A stretch of DNA of 64,000 bases from Blastococcus sp. CT_GayMR19. Its GTDB lineage: Bacteria; Actinomycetota; Actinomycetes; Mycobacteriales; Geodermatophilaceae. How positions within the stretch are numbered: the first letter of the stretch is position 1; the number at the start of each line of letters is the position of its first letter. Location of the stretch: NCBI RefSeq assembly GCF_004570385.1, contig NZ_SPQL01000003.1, positions 62,001 through 126,000 on the forward strand. The letters are read 5' to 3'. The translations under genes were made by a program, and so were the position numbers. The notes under the pieces are model-generated. The model was not told the DNA's origin, made no database searches, and saw only the letters and a list, made by a program, of their open reading frames with translations. Of this stretch, positions 55,486 to 63,456 are shown one piece after another.

Positions 55486-56724
55486 TCAGCCCAGCGGCTG
55501 TTCGAACACGCCGAGCTCGCTGACGACGCTGTTGATCAGCGTCCCGCCCTCGTCGGTCACCTCGCGCAGGTACACGGTCTGCTCGGGCGTCTGGCCGTTG
55601 AAGCTCCACGGGCCGCGCGGGCTGTCCTCGATCTCCCCGAGGCCGTCGAGCGCCGCGGACAGTTCGTCACCGGTGAGCCCCTCGGTCTCGGCGAGGGCCT
55701 TGGCCAGGACGTTCGCGCTGTCGTACGTCGTCATGCCGAAGACGGTCGGCAGCTCGTCGTAGGCCTCCTGATAGGCCTGGACGAAGGCCTCGTTCGCCTC
55801 GTTCTCGATCTCGGTGGAGTAGTGCAGCGCCGTCTGGAGCCCCACGGCCGCCTCGCCCTGCGCGTCGAGCACGCTGCCTTCGGTCAGGAAGCCCGAGCCG
55901 TACAGGGGGATGGTGTCCTTGAGCCCGAACTCGGCGTACTGCTGGACGAAGCTGACGGCCTCGCCGCCCGAGTAGAAGACGAACGTCGCCGCGGCGCCGG
56001 AGGACTGGATCGGCGACAGGAAGGGCTGGTAGTCCTGCGTCGTCCCGAACGGCGTCAGCGCCTGCCCGGCGAGCGTTCCGCCGGCCGCCTCGTAGGCCTC
56101 GGTGAAGCCGGCGACGACCTCCTGGCCGGCGGCGTAGTCCGGCGCCATGACGTAGACGGGGCCGACGCCCTCCGACGCGAGGTGCTCACCCATGGCCGCG
56201 GCGATCTGGGCGTTGGTGAACGACGTGCGCCACACGTAGGGCGACGACGCCTCACCGGTGATGGGGCCGGCGCCGGCGTTGGCGACGATGAGCACCTTCT
56301 GCGCCTCGGCGAACTGGTCGGCGGCACCCAGCGCCGTGGCCGAGTTCACGATGCCGACCACGACGTCGACCTGGTCCTCCTGCAGGAGGCGCTGGATCGC
56401 CGGGACGCCCGTGTCGGGCCCCTCGCCCTCGTCGGCGACGACGGTCTCGACCTCGTAGTCGCCCATCATCCCGTCGTTCTGCTCGAGCCAGAGGTCCCAG
56501 CCCTGCTTCATGTCTTCGCCGAGCGGGGTGTAGACACCGGCCTGGGGGATGACCAGCCCGACCTTGATCGTGCCCCCGCCCCCGCCCCCGTCCCCGCCGC
56601 CGCCTCCGTCCCCTCCTTCGTCGCCGCCGAGACTGCCGCCCCCGCAGGCGGCGACGGCGAGGGTGAGGACGCCGGTCCCGAAGGTGGCGAACAGGCGGCG
56701 GCGGAAGGAATCTGGGGACGTCAT
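55486..56724 (-). CDS. Lipoprotein substrate-binding protein of ABC importer (Liv/HAAT type)
   Basis: A 412-residue lipoprotein. The signal ends in a lipobox LAVAAC, with the lipidated cysteine near residue 27, followed by a glycine/aspartate-rich linker. The type I periplasmic-binding fold follows: IKVGLVIPQAGVYTPLGEDM, NSATALGAADQFAEAQK and YVWRTSFTNAQIAAAMGEHL. Members bind amino acids or aromatic acids such as benzoate and 4-hydroxybenzoate. Next to boxC and a shared promoter element, an aromatic acid is the likely ligand. First gene of the transporter operon. Confidence 0.92.
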   Translation of the reverse strand: MTSPDSFRRRLFATFGTGVLTLAVAACGGGSLGGDEGGDGGGGGDGGGGGGTIKVGLVIPQAGVYTPLGEDMKQGWDLWLEQNDGMMGDYEVETVVADEGEGPDTGVPAIQRLLQEDQVDVVVGIVNSATALGAADQFAEAQKVLIVANAGAGPITGEASSPYVWRTSFTNAQIAAAMGEHLASEGVGPVYVMAPDYAAGQEVVAGFTEAYEAAGGTLAGQALTPFGTTQDYQPFLSPIQSSGAAATFVFYSGGEAVSFVQQYAEFGLKDTIPLYGSGFLTEGSVLDAQGEAAVGLQTALHYSTEIENEANEAFVQAYQEAYDELPTVFGMTTYDSANVLAKALAETEGLTGDELSAALDGLGEIEDSPRGPWSFNGQTPEQTVYLREVTDEGGTLINSVVSELGVFEQPLG

Positions 56725-56748
56725 CGCACTCTCCAGCGCTCCGGGCGC

Positions 56749-56809
56749 GACGTGCTACAGCGCACGTCCGTCGAGGCATGAGCCTGTAGCGCTAACCACC
56801 ATGTGTCAA
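56749..56809 (-). promoter_or_regulatory. Promoter and putative operator of the ABC-importer operon
   Basis: GACGTGCTACAGC (56749-56761) repeats exactly the element before boxC. GCTACAG (56754-56760) and CTGTAGC (56784-56790) form a perfect 7-base inverted repeat. On the minus strand a consensus -35 box TTGACA lies at 56809-56804, so the second arm falls near the -10 position. The site lies between the binding-protein gene and the PaaX-type gene. Confidence 0.55.
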
Positions 56810-56925
56810 GCCTCACAGTCCCGGCGCGCGGATCGTTGCCCATCGGTGACCTTCGGCTCCCCCGGACAGGGGGGCGTCGCCCCCGACGACCGGGTCGAGT
56901 CGTGGGGAGGTGCAACCATGTACGC

Positions 56926-57768
56926 GTGGAGGTGGACGGGCCGGTGGTCACCCGGCGTCAAGAGCTGGGAGCGGCCAGTGCCCGCAGCCTCCTGCTCACG
57001 GTGCTCGGCGAGTTCGTCCTGCCCGACGGGCGCGCGGTCTGGACCGCCACGCTCATCGACCTCCTCGCCGACCTGGGCGTCGCCGAGAAGGCCGCGCGGC
57101 AGGCGATCATGCGCACCGCCGAGAGCGGCTGGATAGCGGCGAGCAGGGTGGGCCGGGAGACCCGCTGGAGCCTGACCGCCGCCGGCACCCGGCTGTTGCG
57201 CGAGGGCACGGACCGCATCTACGGCTTCGCCGCCGAGGAGCGGCCGTGGGACGGTCGCTGGCTCGTGCTGACGATCGGCGTCCCCGAGAACAACCGGGCG
57301 CTGCGGCAGCGGCTGCGCACCCGGCTGGGCTGGACCGGTCTGGGGTCGGTCAACCCGACCACCTGGGTGACACCCCGCGTCGACCGGGAGCCCGAGGCCT
57401 GCCTGGTCCTGGAGGACCTGGGGCTGCTCACCGGCAGCTGGTCGTTCGTGGCGAGCGCGGGCGGGCTCGGCGACGAGCGGTCGCTCGCGCGCACGGCGTG
57501 GGACCTCGATGCGATCGAGCGGCGGTACGAGGAGTTCCTCGACCTGGTGAGCCGACCGCGTCCGCGCACCGATCGGCAGGCGCTGATCGCCCAGGTCCGC
57601 CTGGTCCAGGAGTGGCGGCGCTTCCCGCTGCTCGATCCGGCACTGCCGCGAGAACTGCTGCCGCCACGCTGGAGCGGAAACCGGGCGGCCGAGGTTTTCC
57701 GGGAGCGGCACGCGGCCTGGGCTCCACGAGCCATGGCCGCGTGGGCGGAGCTGTCGCACCGCGGGTGA
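56926..57768 (+). CDS. PaaX-family transcription regulator
   Basis: A 280-residue regulator of the PaaX type: an N-terminal winged helix (SLLLTVLGEFVLPDGRAVWT, then LADLGVAEKAARQAIMRT), a central domain with RWSLTAAGTRLLREG and WDGRWLVLTIGVPENNRALR, and a C-terminal domain with a typical RLVQEWRRFPLLDPALP segment. PaaX represses phenylacetate genes until an aryl-CoA binds. Divergent from the importer, it is a good candidate for control of this cluster. The start is GTG 56926 or 56932; the strong ribosome site fits an out-of-frame ATG at 56918 better, which is odd. Confidence 0.88.
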   Translation: MEVDGPVVTRRQELGAASARSLLLTVLGEFVLPDGRAVWTATLIDLLADLGVAEKAARQAIMRTAESGWIAASRVGRETRWSLTAAGTRLLREGTDRIYGFAAEERPWDGRWLVLTIGVPENNRALRQRLRTRLGWTGLGSVNPTTWVTPRVDREPEACLVLEDLGLLTGSWSFVASAGGLGDERSLARTAWDLDAIERRYEEFLDLVSRPRPRTDRQALIAQVRLVQEWRRFPLLDPALPRELLPPRWSGNRAAEVFRERHAAWAPRAMAAWAELSHRG

Positions 57769-57777
57769 TCGGCCCGC

Positions 57778-58329
57778 TCAGGCCGGTACGGCGTGCTTCT
57801 CGAGCCAGGCCCGACCGGCGTCGGTGATCACCCGCGAGTCGCGGTCGGCCTGCAGCAGCGGGGGGTCCTGGCGGTAGAGCTGGGCGACGAGGTGGCTGTC
57901 GGGGGCCAGTTGCCGGGCGATCTGGTGGGCCTCCAGCTTGTCGATGCGGCCGTCGGGCGCCTCGGCGAACCGCTGCAGCAGCGCGGCCTGGGCCTGCACG
58001 GGGTCGCGCCGCGGCGCGCTCGGGGCGGCCGCCGCCGGCTGCTCGTCGAGCAGTGCGGTGATCGCACGGGAGAAGGTCTGCACCAGGTCGCGGATCCGGT
58101 CGTCCCGGGAGGGCGCCTCGGCCTCGCCGCCCGAGCCCTGCCACGTCCGCTGCGGGTGCCGCCGCAGGTACTCCTGCTCCAGTTCGAGCATCCGCTCGGT
58201 GTGGGTGCGGAACTGCTCGGCGGTGCCGTGCAGGAACACCCAGTGCCGCATGGCGTGCGCGTGGACCCCCTGACGCTCCAGTTCCTCGTCGGACAGCTCG
58301 CGGGCCGGGATGCCCTGTCGGTCGGTCAT
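57778..58329 (-). CDS. DUF6158 protein of the aromatic catabolic cluster
   Basis: A 183-residue soluble protein opening MTDRQGIPARELSDEELERQ and containing AMRHWVFLHGTAEQFRTHTE and YLRRHPQRTWQ, the DUF6158 pattern. The C-terminal 70 residues look like a small separate helical region. The family recurs near aromatic CoA-ester catabolic genes in actinobacteria (from memory). It lies 58 bases after the fused monooxygenase gene in the same direction, suggesting an accessory role. The function is unknown. Confidence 0.78.
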   Translation of the reverse strand: MTDRQGIPARELSDEELERQGVHAHAMRHWVFLHGTAEQFRTHTERMLELEQEYLRRHPQRTWQGSGGEAEAPSRDDRIRDLVQTFSRAITALLDEQPAAAAPSAPRRDPVQAQAALLQRFAEAPDGRIDKLEAHQIARQLAPDSHLVAQLYRQDPPLLQADRDSRVITDAGRAWLEKHAVPA

Positions 58330-58387
58330 GGCCGCTCCCTCGGTCGGTTCGCCGTCGAGGTCATCGTGGTGCGTCCGCGCGGCGGTG

Positions 58388-60760
58388 TCATCCGGTAGGC
58401 GCGCTGCCGGGACGCCACCGGGCGTGGCGCGTGCGCGGCTCGCCGTGCCGCACCAGTTCGAGGCGGGGACGTGGGCCCTCGGACCGGCCGGTCTGGGGTC
58501 GGCGGCTGCCGGCCTTGAACGGGTCGGGCCAGGTCACGCCCGGTCCGGCGTACTCCTGGTCGGCCGCCGCGTGCAGGGTCCACTGCGGGTCGTAGAGGTG
58601 CGGCCGGCCGAGCGCGCAGAGGTCGGCCCGGCCGGCGAGCAGGATCGAGTTGACGTCGTCGTAGCTGGAGATGGCGCCCACGGCGATCACCGCGACGCCG
58701 AACTCGCGGCCCACCTCGTTGCGGATCCGGTCGGCGTACGGCGTCTGGTAGCTGCGGCCGAACGCCGGCCGCTCCTCCTTCACGACCTGACCGGTCGAGA
58801 CGTCGATGCCGTCGGCGCCGTGCTCGGCGAAGGCGCGGGCCACCGCGACGGCGTCGTCGACGTCGGTGCCGCCCTCGAACCAGTCGGTCGCGGAGATGCG
58901 CACGGTCATCGGCCGCTCGGCGGGCCAGACGGCACGTACCGCGTCGAACACCTCGAGCGGGAAGCGGAGCCGGTTCTCGAGCGAGCCGCCGTACCGGTCG
59001 GTGCGCCGGTTGGACAGCGGGGAGATGAAGGAGGAGAGCAGATAGCCGTGCGCGCAGTGCAGCTCCAGGACGTCGAAACCGGCGCGGGCCGCGGCCTCGG
59101 CGTTGCGCACGAACTCGTCGCGGAGGTCGGCGAGCTCGGCCTCGGAAAGCTCGCGCGGCACCTGGTTGGCGGGGGAGTAGGGGAGCGCGGAGGGGGCCAC
59201 GACGTCCCAGTTGCCCTCGGGCAGTGGCTCGTCGATGCCCTCCCACATGAGCCTGGTCGAGCCCTTGCGCCCGGAGTGGCCGAGTTGGACGCCGATCCTC
59301 GCGTCGGTCGCGCCGTGCACGAAGTCGACGACGCGGGTCCAGGCGGCCTCCTGCTCCGGGGTGTACAGGCCGCTGCACCCGGGGGTGATCCGGCCTTCCG
59401 GAGACGTGCAGACCATCTCGGTCATCACCAGCGCCGCGCCGCCGAGCGCCTTGCTGCCCAGGTGGACGAGGTGGAAGTCGGTGGGCAGCCCGTCGACAGC
59501 CGAGTACATGTCCATCGCCGAGACGATGATCCGGTTCTTCAGCTCGAGATGGCCGAGCCGGTAGGGGTGGAACATCGGCGGCCGCGGCGCGGTCGGCACG
59601 GGTTGCGACCCGGCGAACCACGTGTCGATGCCGGCGACGAACTCGGGGTCGCGCAGCCGCAGGTTCTCGTGGGTCACCCGGCGGCTGCGGGTGACGATGT
59701 TGAAGGCGAACTGCTCGGGTTCCTGGTGCACGTAGTGGCCGATGTCCTCGAACCACTCGAGGCTGGCCTGCGCGGCCCGCTGGGTGGACAGGACGACCGG
59801 TCGCCGCTCCGCCTCGTAGGCGGTGAGCGCCGTGTCGAGGTCGGGCTGCTCGTGCAGGCAGGCGGCCAGCGCCAGCGCGTCCTCCATCGCGAGCTTGGTG
59901 CCCGACCCGATGGAGAAGTGGGCCGTGTGCGCGGCGTCGCCGATCAGCACCAGGTTGCCGTGCCGCCAGGTCTCGTTGCGCAGCGACAGGAAGTTGAGCC
60001 ACTTCGAGTTGTTGGCGAACACCCGGTGGCCGTCGAGGACGTGGGCGAACAGCTGCTCGACCAGGGCGATGGACTTCGTGTCGCTCTCGCCCGGAGGCAG
60101 GTCCAGGGCCGCGATGTTCCCGAACGCCCGCTGCCAGACGTCGTCGTGCATCTCGACGATGAAGGTGCTGCCGGTGCGGTCGTAGGGGTAGCCGTGGATC
60201 TGCATGACGCCGTGCGGCGTCTCCTCGACGTAGAACTTGAAGGCCTCGAAGACGAGGTCGGTCCCCAGCCACATGTACTTGCAGCGCCGGGTCTCGAAGG
60301 ACGGGCGGAACACGTCCGCGTAGGCGGTGCGCAGCTGCGAGCGGGCACCGTCGGCGGCCAGCACGAGGTCGTACTCCTCGCGCAGGCGGTCGGGGTGCGG
60401 CGCCTCGGCCCGGTAGTGGACCGTCACGCCGAGGTCGCCGCACCGGCGCTGCAGGATGCCGAGCAGCTCCGTGCGGCTCATGGCCGCGAACCCGTGCCCG
60501 CCGGAGGTCGTCGTCGTGCCGCGGTGGTGGACGTCGATGTCGTCCCAGCGGGCGAAGTGCCGCTGCATCTCGGCGAACACCAGGGGGTCGGCGTGCTCGA
60601 TGCCGCCGAGCGTCTCGTCGGAGAAGACGACGCCGAAGCCGAAGGTGTCGTCGGGTGCGTTGCGCTCCCAGATGGTCACCTCGTGGGAGCGATCGAGCTG
60701 CTTGACGAGCGCCGAGAAGTACAGCCCGCCCGGGCCTCCGCCGACAACCGCGATGCGCAT
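58388..60760 (-). CDS. Fused flavin monooxygenase/old-yellow-enzyme reductase (2-aminobenzoyl-CoA monooxygenase/reductase-like)
   Basis: A 790-residue two-domain flavoprotein. Residues 1-380 are a class A monooxygenase (VVGGGPGGLYFSALVK, then GDAAHTAHFSIGSGTKLAMED, as in salicylyl-CoA 5-hydroxylase). Residues about 395-770 are an old-yellow-enzyme NAD(P)H reductase (LKNRIIVSAMDMYSAVDG, GVQLGHSGRKGST, ELHCAHGYLLSSFISPLSNR). This fusion matches 2-aminobenzoyl-CoA monooxygenase/reductase of Azoarcus, which hydroxylates and dearomatises the CoA ester. The ATG is at 60760. It is first of a two-gene operon with the DUF6158 gene. Confidence 0.9.
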   Translation of the reverse strand: MRIAVVGGGPGGLYFSALVKQLDRSHEVTIWERNAPDDTFGFGVVFSDETLGGIEHADPLVFAEMQRHFARWDDIDVHHRGTTTTSGGHGFAAMSRTELLGILQRRCGDLGVTVHYRAEAPHPDRLREEYDLVLAADGARSQLRTAYADVFRPSFETRRCKYMWLGTDLVFEAFKFYVEETPHGVMQIHGYPYDRTGSTFIVEMHDDVWQRAFGNIAALDLPPGESDTKSIALVEQLFAHVLDGHRVFANNSKWLNFLSLRNETWRHGNLVLIGDAAHTAHFSIGSGTKLAMEDALALAACLHEQPDLDTALTAYEAERRPVVLSTQRAAQASLEWFEDIGHYVHQEPEQFAFNIVTRSRRVTHENLRLRDPEFVAGIDTWFAGSQPVPTAPRPPMFHPYRLGHLELKNRIIVSAMDMYSAVDGLPTDFHLVHLGSKALGGAALVMTEMVCTSPEGRITPGCSGLYTPEQEAAWTRVVDFVHGATDARIGVQLGHSGRKGSTRLMWEGIDEPLPEGNWDVVAPSALPYSPANQVPRELSEAELADLRDEFVRNAEAAARAGFDVLELHCAHGYLLSSFISPLSNRRTDRYGGSLENRLRFPLEVFDAVRAVWPAERPMTVRISATDWFEGGTDVDDAVAVARAFAEHGADGIDVSTGQVVKEERPAFGRSYQTPYADRIRNEVGREFGVAVIAVGAISSYDDVNSILLAGRADLCALGRPHLYDPQWTLHAAADQEYAGPGVTWPDPFKAGSRRPQTGRSEGPRPRLELVRHGEPRTRHARWRPGSAPTG

Positions 60761-60996
60761 GCGCCGTCCTCCAGCTCGGGTGGACCGTGGCGGCAGCGTA
60801 TGCCGCTCACGCGACGGTCGTCAACAGAACGAGAGAGCGATGATGTCGCCGCCGGGGGCCGCGGTGCGGTGCCGGAGGCCGGGCGGTAGCTGGGTACCCG
60901 CGTCGACACCGTGGCACCGGCCCGCCCGGCCTCGTCGAACGCGCAGAGGCATTCCGGGAAGAGGCCTGGTCGCGGCATGCTCGGGCCGTCCACCCG

Positions 60997-61020
60997 GGGC
61001 CTTCATGGCGATGAAGGCCC
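60997..61020. promoter_or_regulatory. Palindromic hairpin upstream of cyclase gene
   Basis: GGGCCTTCAT / ATGAAGGCCC, a perfect 10-base repeat with a 4-base loop, ends 22 bases before the cyclase start, in the 282-base divergent gap. It could be an operator or a 5' UTR hairpin. It is unlikely to be a terminator, because no gene runs into it. Confidence 0.45.
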
Positions 61021-61042
61021 GTCGACCCGCGAAGGGAACTCC

Positions 61043-61819
61043 ATGTCGATCCTGGCCACGCTGGCCGACGGTCTCGCGTCCGGCTCGGTCGAGGTGCTCG
61101 ACCTCACCGCGCCGCTCTCCGCCGAGACCCCGGTGATCCAGCTCCCGCCGCAGTTCGCCCAGACCGCACCCTTCGAGCTGGAGGAGCTCAGCCGCTACGA
61201 CGACCGCGGCCCGGCGTGGTACTGGAACAACTTCCGGACCGGCGAGCACACCGGCACGCACTTCGACGCGCCCAACCACTGGGTGACCGGGAAGGACGGC
61301 GACGACGTGGCATCGGTGCCGGCGTCCCGCCTGGTGGCGCCGGCAGTCGTGCTGGACTTCGCGGCGCAGGCGGCGGACAACCCCGACTTCCTGCTGGAGG
61401 TCGAGCACATCCGGGAGTGGGAGGCCGTGCACGGACCGCTGCCGGAGGGTGGCTGGTTGCTCTACCGCACCGGGTGGGACGCGCGCTCGTCGTCGCAGCA
61501 GGAGTTCCTCAACGCCGACGACACCGGGCCGCACACGCCCGGCATCTCACCCGCCTGCGCCCGCTGGCTCGGCGAGGAGGCGCCGGTCATCGGCATCGGG
61601 GTCGAGACGGTCGGCACCGACGCCGGGGCGGCGCACTCCTTCGACCCGCCGTTCCCGTGCCACGCGTCGCTGATGGGCAGCGGCAAGTACGGCCTCACCC
61701 AGCTGCAGAACCTCGGTCAACTTCCGCCGACCGGTGCGCTCCTGATCGCCGGGCCGCTGCCGATCGTCCACGGCTCCGGTGCGCCGTCGCGGGTCCTCGC
61801 CCTGGTCGAGCGCGGATGA
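61043..61819 (+). CDS. Cyclase-family metal hydrolase (kynurenine formamidase-like)
   Basis: A 258-residue protein with the cyclase-family metal motif HTGTHFDAPNHW (HxGTHxDxPxH) and a C-terminal PFPCHASLMGSGKYGLTQL segment. Relatives hydrolyse N-formylkynurenine or open cyclic amides and lactones with zinc or manganese. ATG at 61043 after AAGGGA. It overlaps the ThDP-enzyme gene by ATGA and is divergent from the aminobenzoyl-CoA-type monooxygenase, so it may act on a ring-derived product; this is inference. Confidence 0.88.
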   Translation: MSILATLADGLASGSVEVLDLTAPLSAETPVIQLPPQFAQTAPFELEELSRYDDRGPAWYWNNFRTGEHTGTHFDAPNHWVTGKDGDDVASVPASRLVAPAVVLDFAAQAADNPDFLLEVEHIREWEAVHGPLPEGGWLLYRTGWDARSSSQQEFLNADDTGPHTPGISPACARWLGEEAPVIGIGVETVGTDAGAAHSFDPPFPCHASLMGSGKYGLTQLQNLGQLPPTGALLIAGPLPIVHGSGAPSRVLALVERG

Positions 61820-63450
61820 CGGTCGCGGACGTCGTCGGGCGGACGCTCGTCCGCTCCGGCATCGACACCGCCTTCGGCGTCGTGGGGTCGGGAAACTTCG
61901 CCGTCACCAATGCGATGGTCGCCGCGGGCGCCCGCTACGTCGCCGCCCGGCACGAGGGCGGCGCGGCCACGATGGCCGACGCCTACGCCCGGATGAGCGG
62001 GCGGCCCGCCGCCGTCACCGTGCACCAGGGCTGCGGCCTGACCAATGCGCTGACCGGGATCACCGAGGCGGCCAAGAGCCGGACCCCGGTGGTGGTCGTG
62101 GCCGCCGAGGTGACCCAGCCGCGGTCGAACTTCTACGTCGACCAGACGGCCCTGGCCCGGGCGGTGGGTGCGGTGCCGATGCGTGTCGACGCGGCCGACG
62201 GGGCGGCCGACCGGGCGGCCGCCGCCGTCGCCACCGCGGTGGGGGAGCGTCGCGTCGTCCTGCTGAACCTGCCCCTGGACGTGCAGGGGCAGGAGGCCGC
62301 GGGGAACGAGGGGCAGGCGCCACCGGCGCCCGCGTCGGCCCCGGCCGACGACGCCGGGCTCGAGCGGCTGGCGGAGGCCCTGCGAACGGCGCAGCGGCCG
62401 GTGTTCGTGGCCGGGCGCGGCTCCCGCGGGGCGGGGTGCCGGGCCGCGCTCGAGGACCTCGCCGGCCGCTCCGGCGCGCTGCTGGCCACCTCGGCGGTGG
62501 CCAAGGGCCTCTTCGCCGGCAGCCCGTGGTCGCTGGACGTCTCCGGAGGATTCGCCTCGCCGCTGGCCGCCGAGCTCATCTCCGGGGCGGACCTGGTCGT
62601 CGGGTGGGGCTGCCAGCTCAACATGTGGACGATGCGGCACGGGCGGCTGATCGCCGACGACGCCGTCGTCGTCCAGGTCGACGTCGAGGCCGAGGCCCTC
62701 GGCGCCCAGCGGACGCTCGCGTTCGGAGTCGTCGGCGACGTCCGGGCCACCGCCGAGGCGGTGGCGGACCGCCTCGGCGCCGTCGAGGCGGCCGGCTACC
62801 GGACGCCGGAGGTGGCGACGGCGATCCGGGAGCGCGTGCGGTGGCGCGACGTGCCGTTCGAGCCGCTCGGCGGGTCCGGCCGGATCGACCCGAGAGCCCT
62901 GACCATCGGCCTGGACGACCTGCTGCCCGCCGAGCGGGTGGTCGCGGTCGACTCGGGCAACTTCATGGGCTACCCGAGCATGTTCCTCGACGTCCCCGAC
63001 GAGTTCGGGTTCTGCTTCACGCAGGCGTTCCAGTCGATCGGGCTCGGGCTGTCGACGGCCATCGGGGCCGCGCTGGCCCGTCCCGACCGGCTCCCGGTCG
63101 CCGCGCTCGGCGACGGCGGGGCACTCATGGGCGCCTCCGAGCTCGAGACGGTCGTGCGGCTGGGCCTGCCGATGGTCGTGGTCGTCTACGACGACGCGGC
63201 GTACGGCGCCGAGGTGCACCACTTCGGGCCGCAGGGGCTGCCGCTGGAGACGGTCCGCTTCCCCGAGACCGACTTCGCGTCGATCGCCCGCGGCTACGGC
63301 TTCGAGGCCGTCACCGTGCGGGGCGCCGACGACCTCTCGCCCGTCGCGGACTGGCTGGCCGGACCGCGGGACGCGCCGCTCCTGGTGGACGCGAAGGTCG
63401 TCGCCGACGAGCCCTCGTGGTGGCTGGAGGAGGCGTTCCGCGGGCACTGA
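61816..63450 (+). CDS. Thiamine-diphosphate-dependent enzyme (acetolactate-synthase-like)
   Basis: A 544-residue ThDP enzyme with three domains: N-terminal Pyr domain with the catalytic Glu in AARHEGGAATMADAYAR, a central Rossmann-like domain, and the PP domain with LGDGGALMGASELETVV followed by VVVYDDAAYGAEV, where the usual metal-binding Asn is Asp. Relatives include acetolactate synthase, benzoylformate decarboxylase and cyclohexane-1,2-dione hydrolase. Coupling to a cyclase-type hydrolase suggests cleavage of an oxo-acid or diketone; which one is unknown. Confidence 0.88.
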   Translation: MTVADVVGRTLVRSGIDTAFGVVGSGNFAVTNAMVAAGARYVAARHEGGAATMADAYARMSGRPAAVTVHQGCGLTNALTGITEAAKSRTPVVVVAAEVTQPRSNFYVDQTALARAVGAVPMRVDAADGAADRAAAAVATAVGERRVVLLNLPLDVQGQEAAGNEGQAPPAPASAPADDAGLERLAEALRTAQRPVFVAGRGSRGAGCRAALEDLAGRSGALLATSAVAKGLFAGSPWSLDVSGGFASPLAAELISGADLVVGWGCQLNMWTMRHGRLIADDAVVVQVDVEAEALGAQRTLAFGVVGDVRATAEAVADRLGAVEAAGYRTPEVATAIRERVRWRDVPFEPLGGSGRIDPRALTIGLDDLLPAERVVAVDSGNFMGYPSMFLDVPDEFGFCFTQAFQSIGLGLSTAIGAALARPDRLPVAALGDGGALMGASELETVVRLGLPMVVVVYDDAAYGAEVHHFGPQGLPLETVRFPETDFASIARGYGFEAVTVRGADDLSPVADWLAGPRDAPLLVDAKVVADEPSWWLEEAFRGH

Positions 63451-63456
63451 CCGGCG

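Noticed and set aside
60997-61020. Hairpin considered as a terminator
   Set aside because: The nearest gene on the left is transcribed away from it, so there is nothing to terminate.
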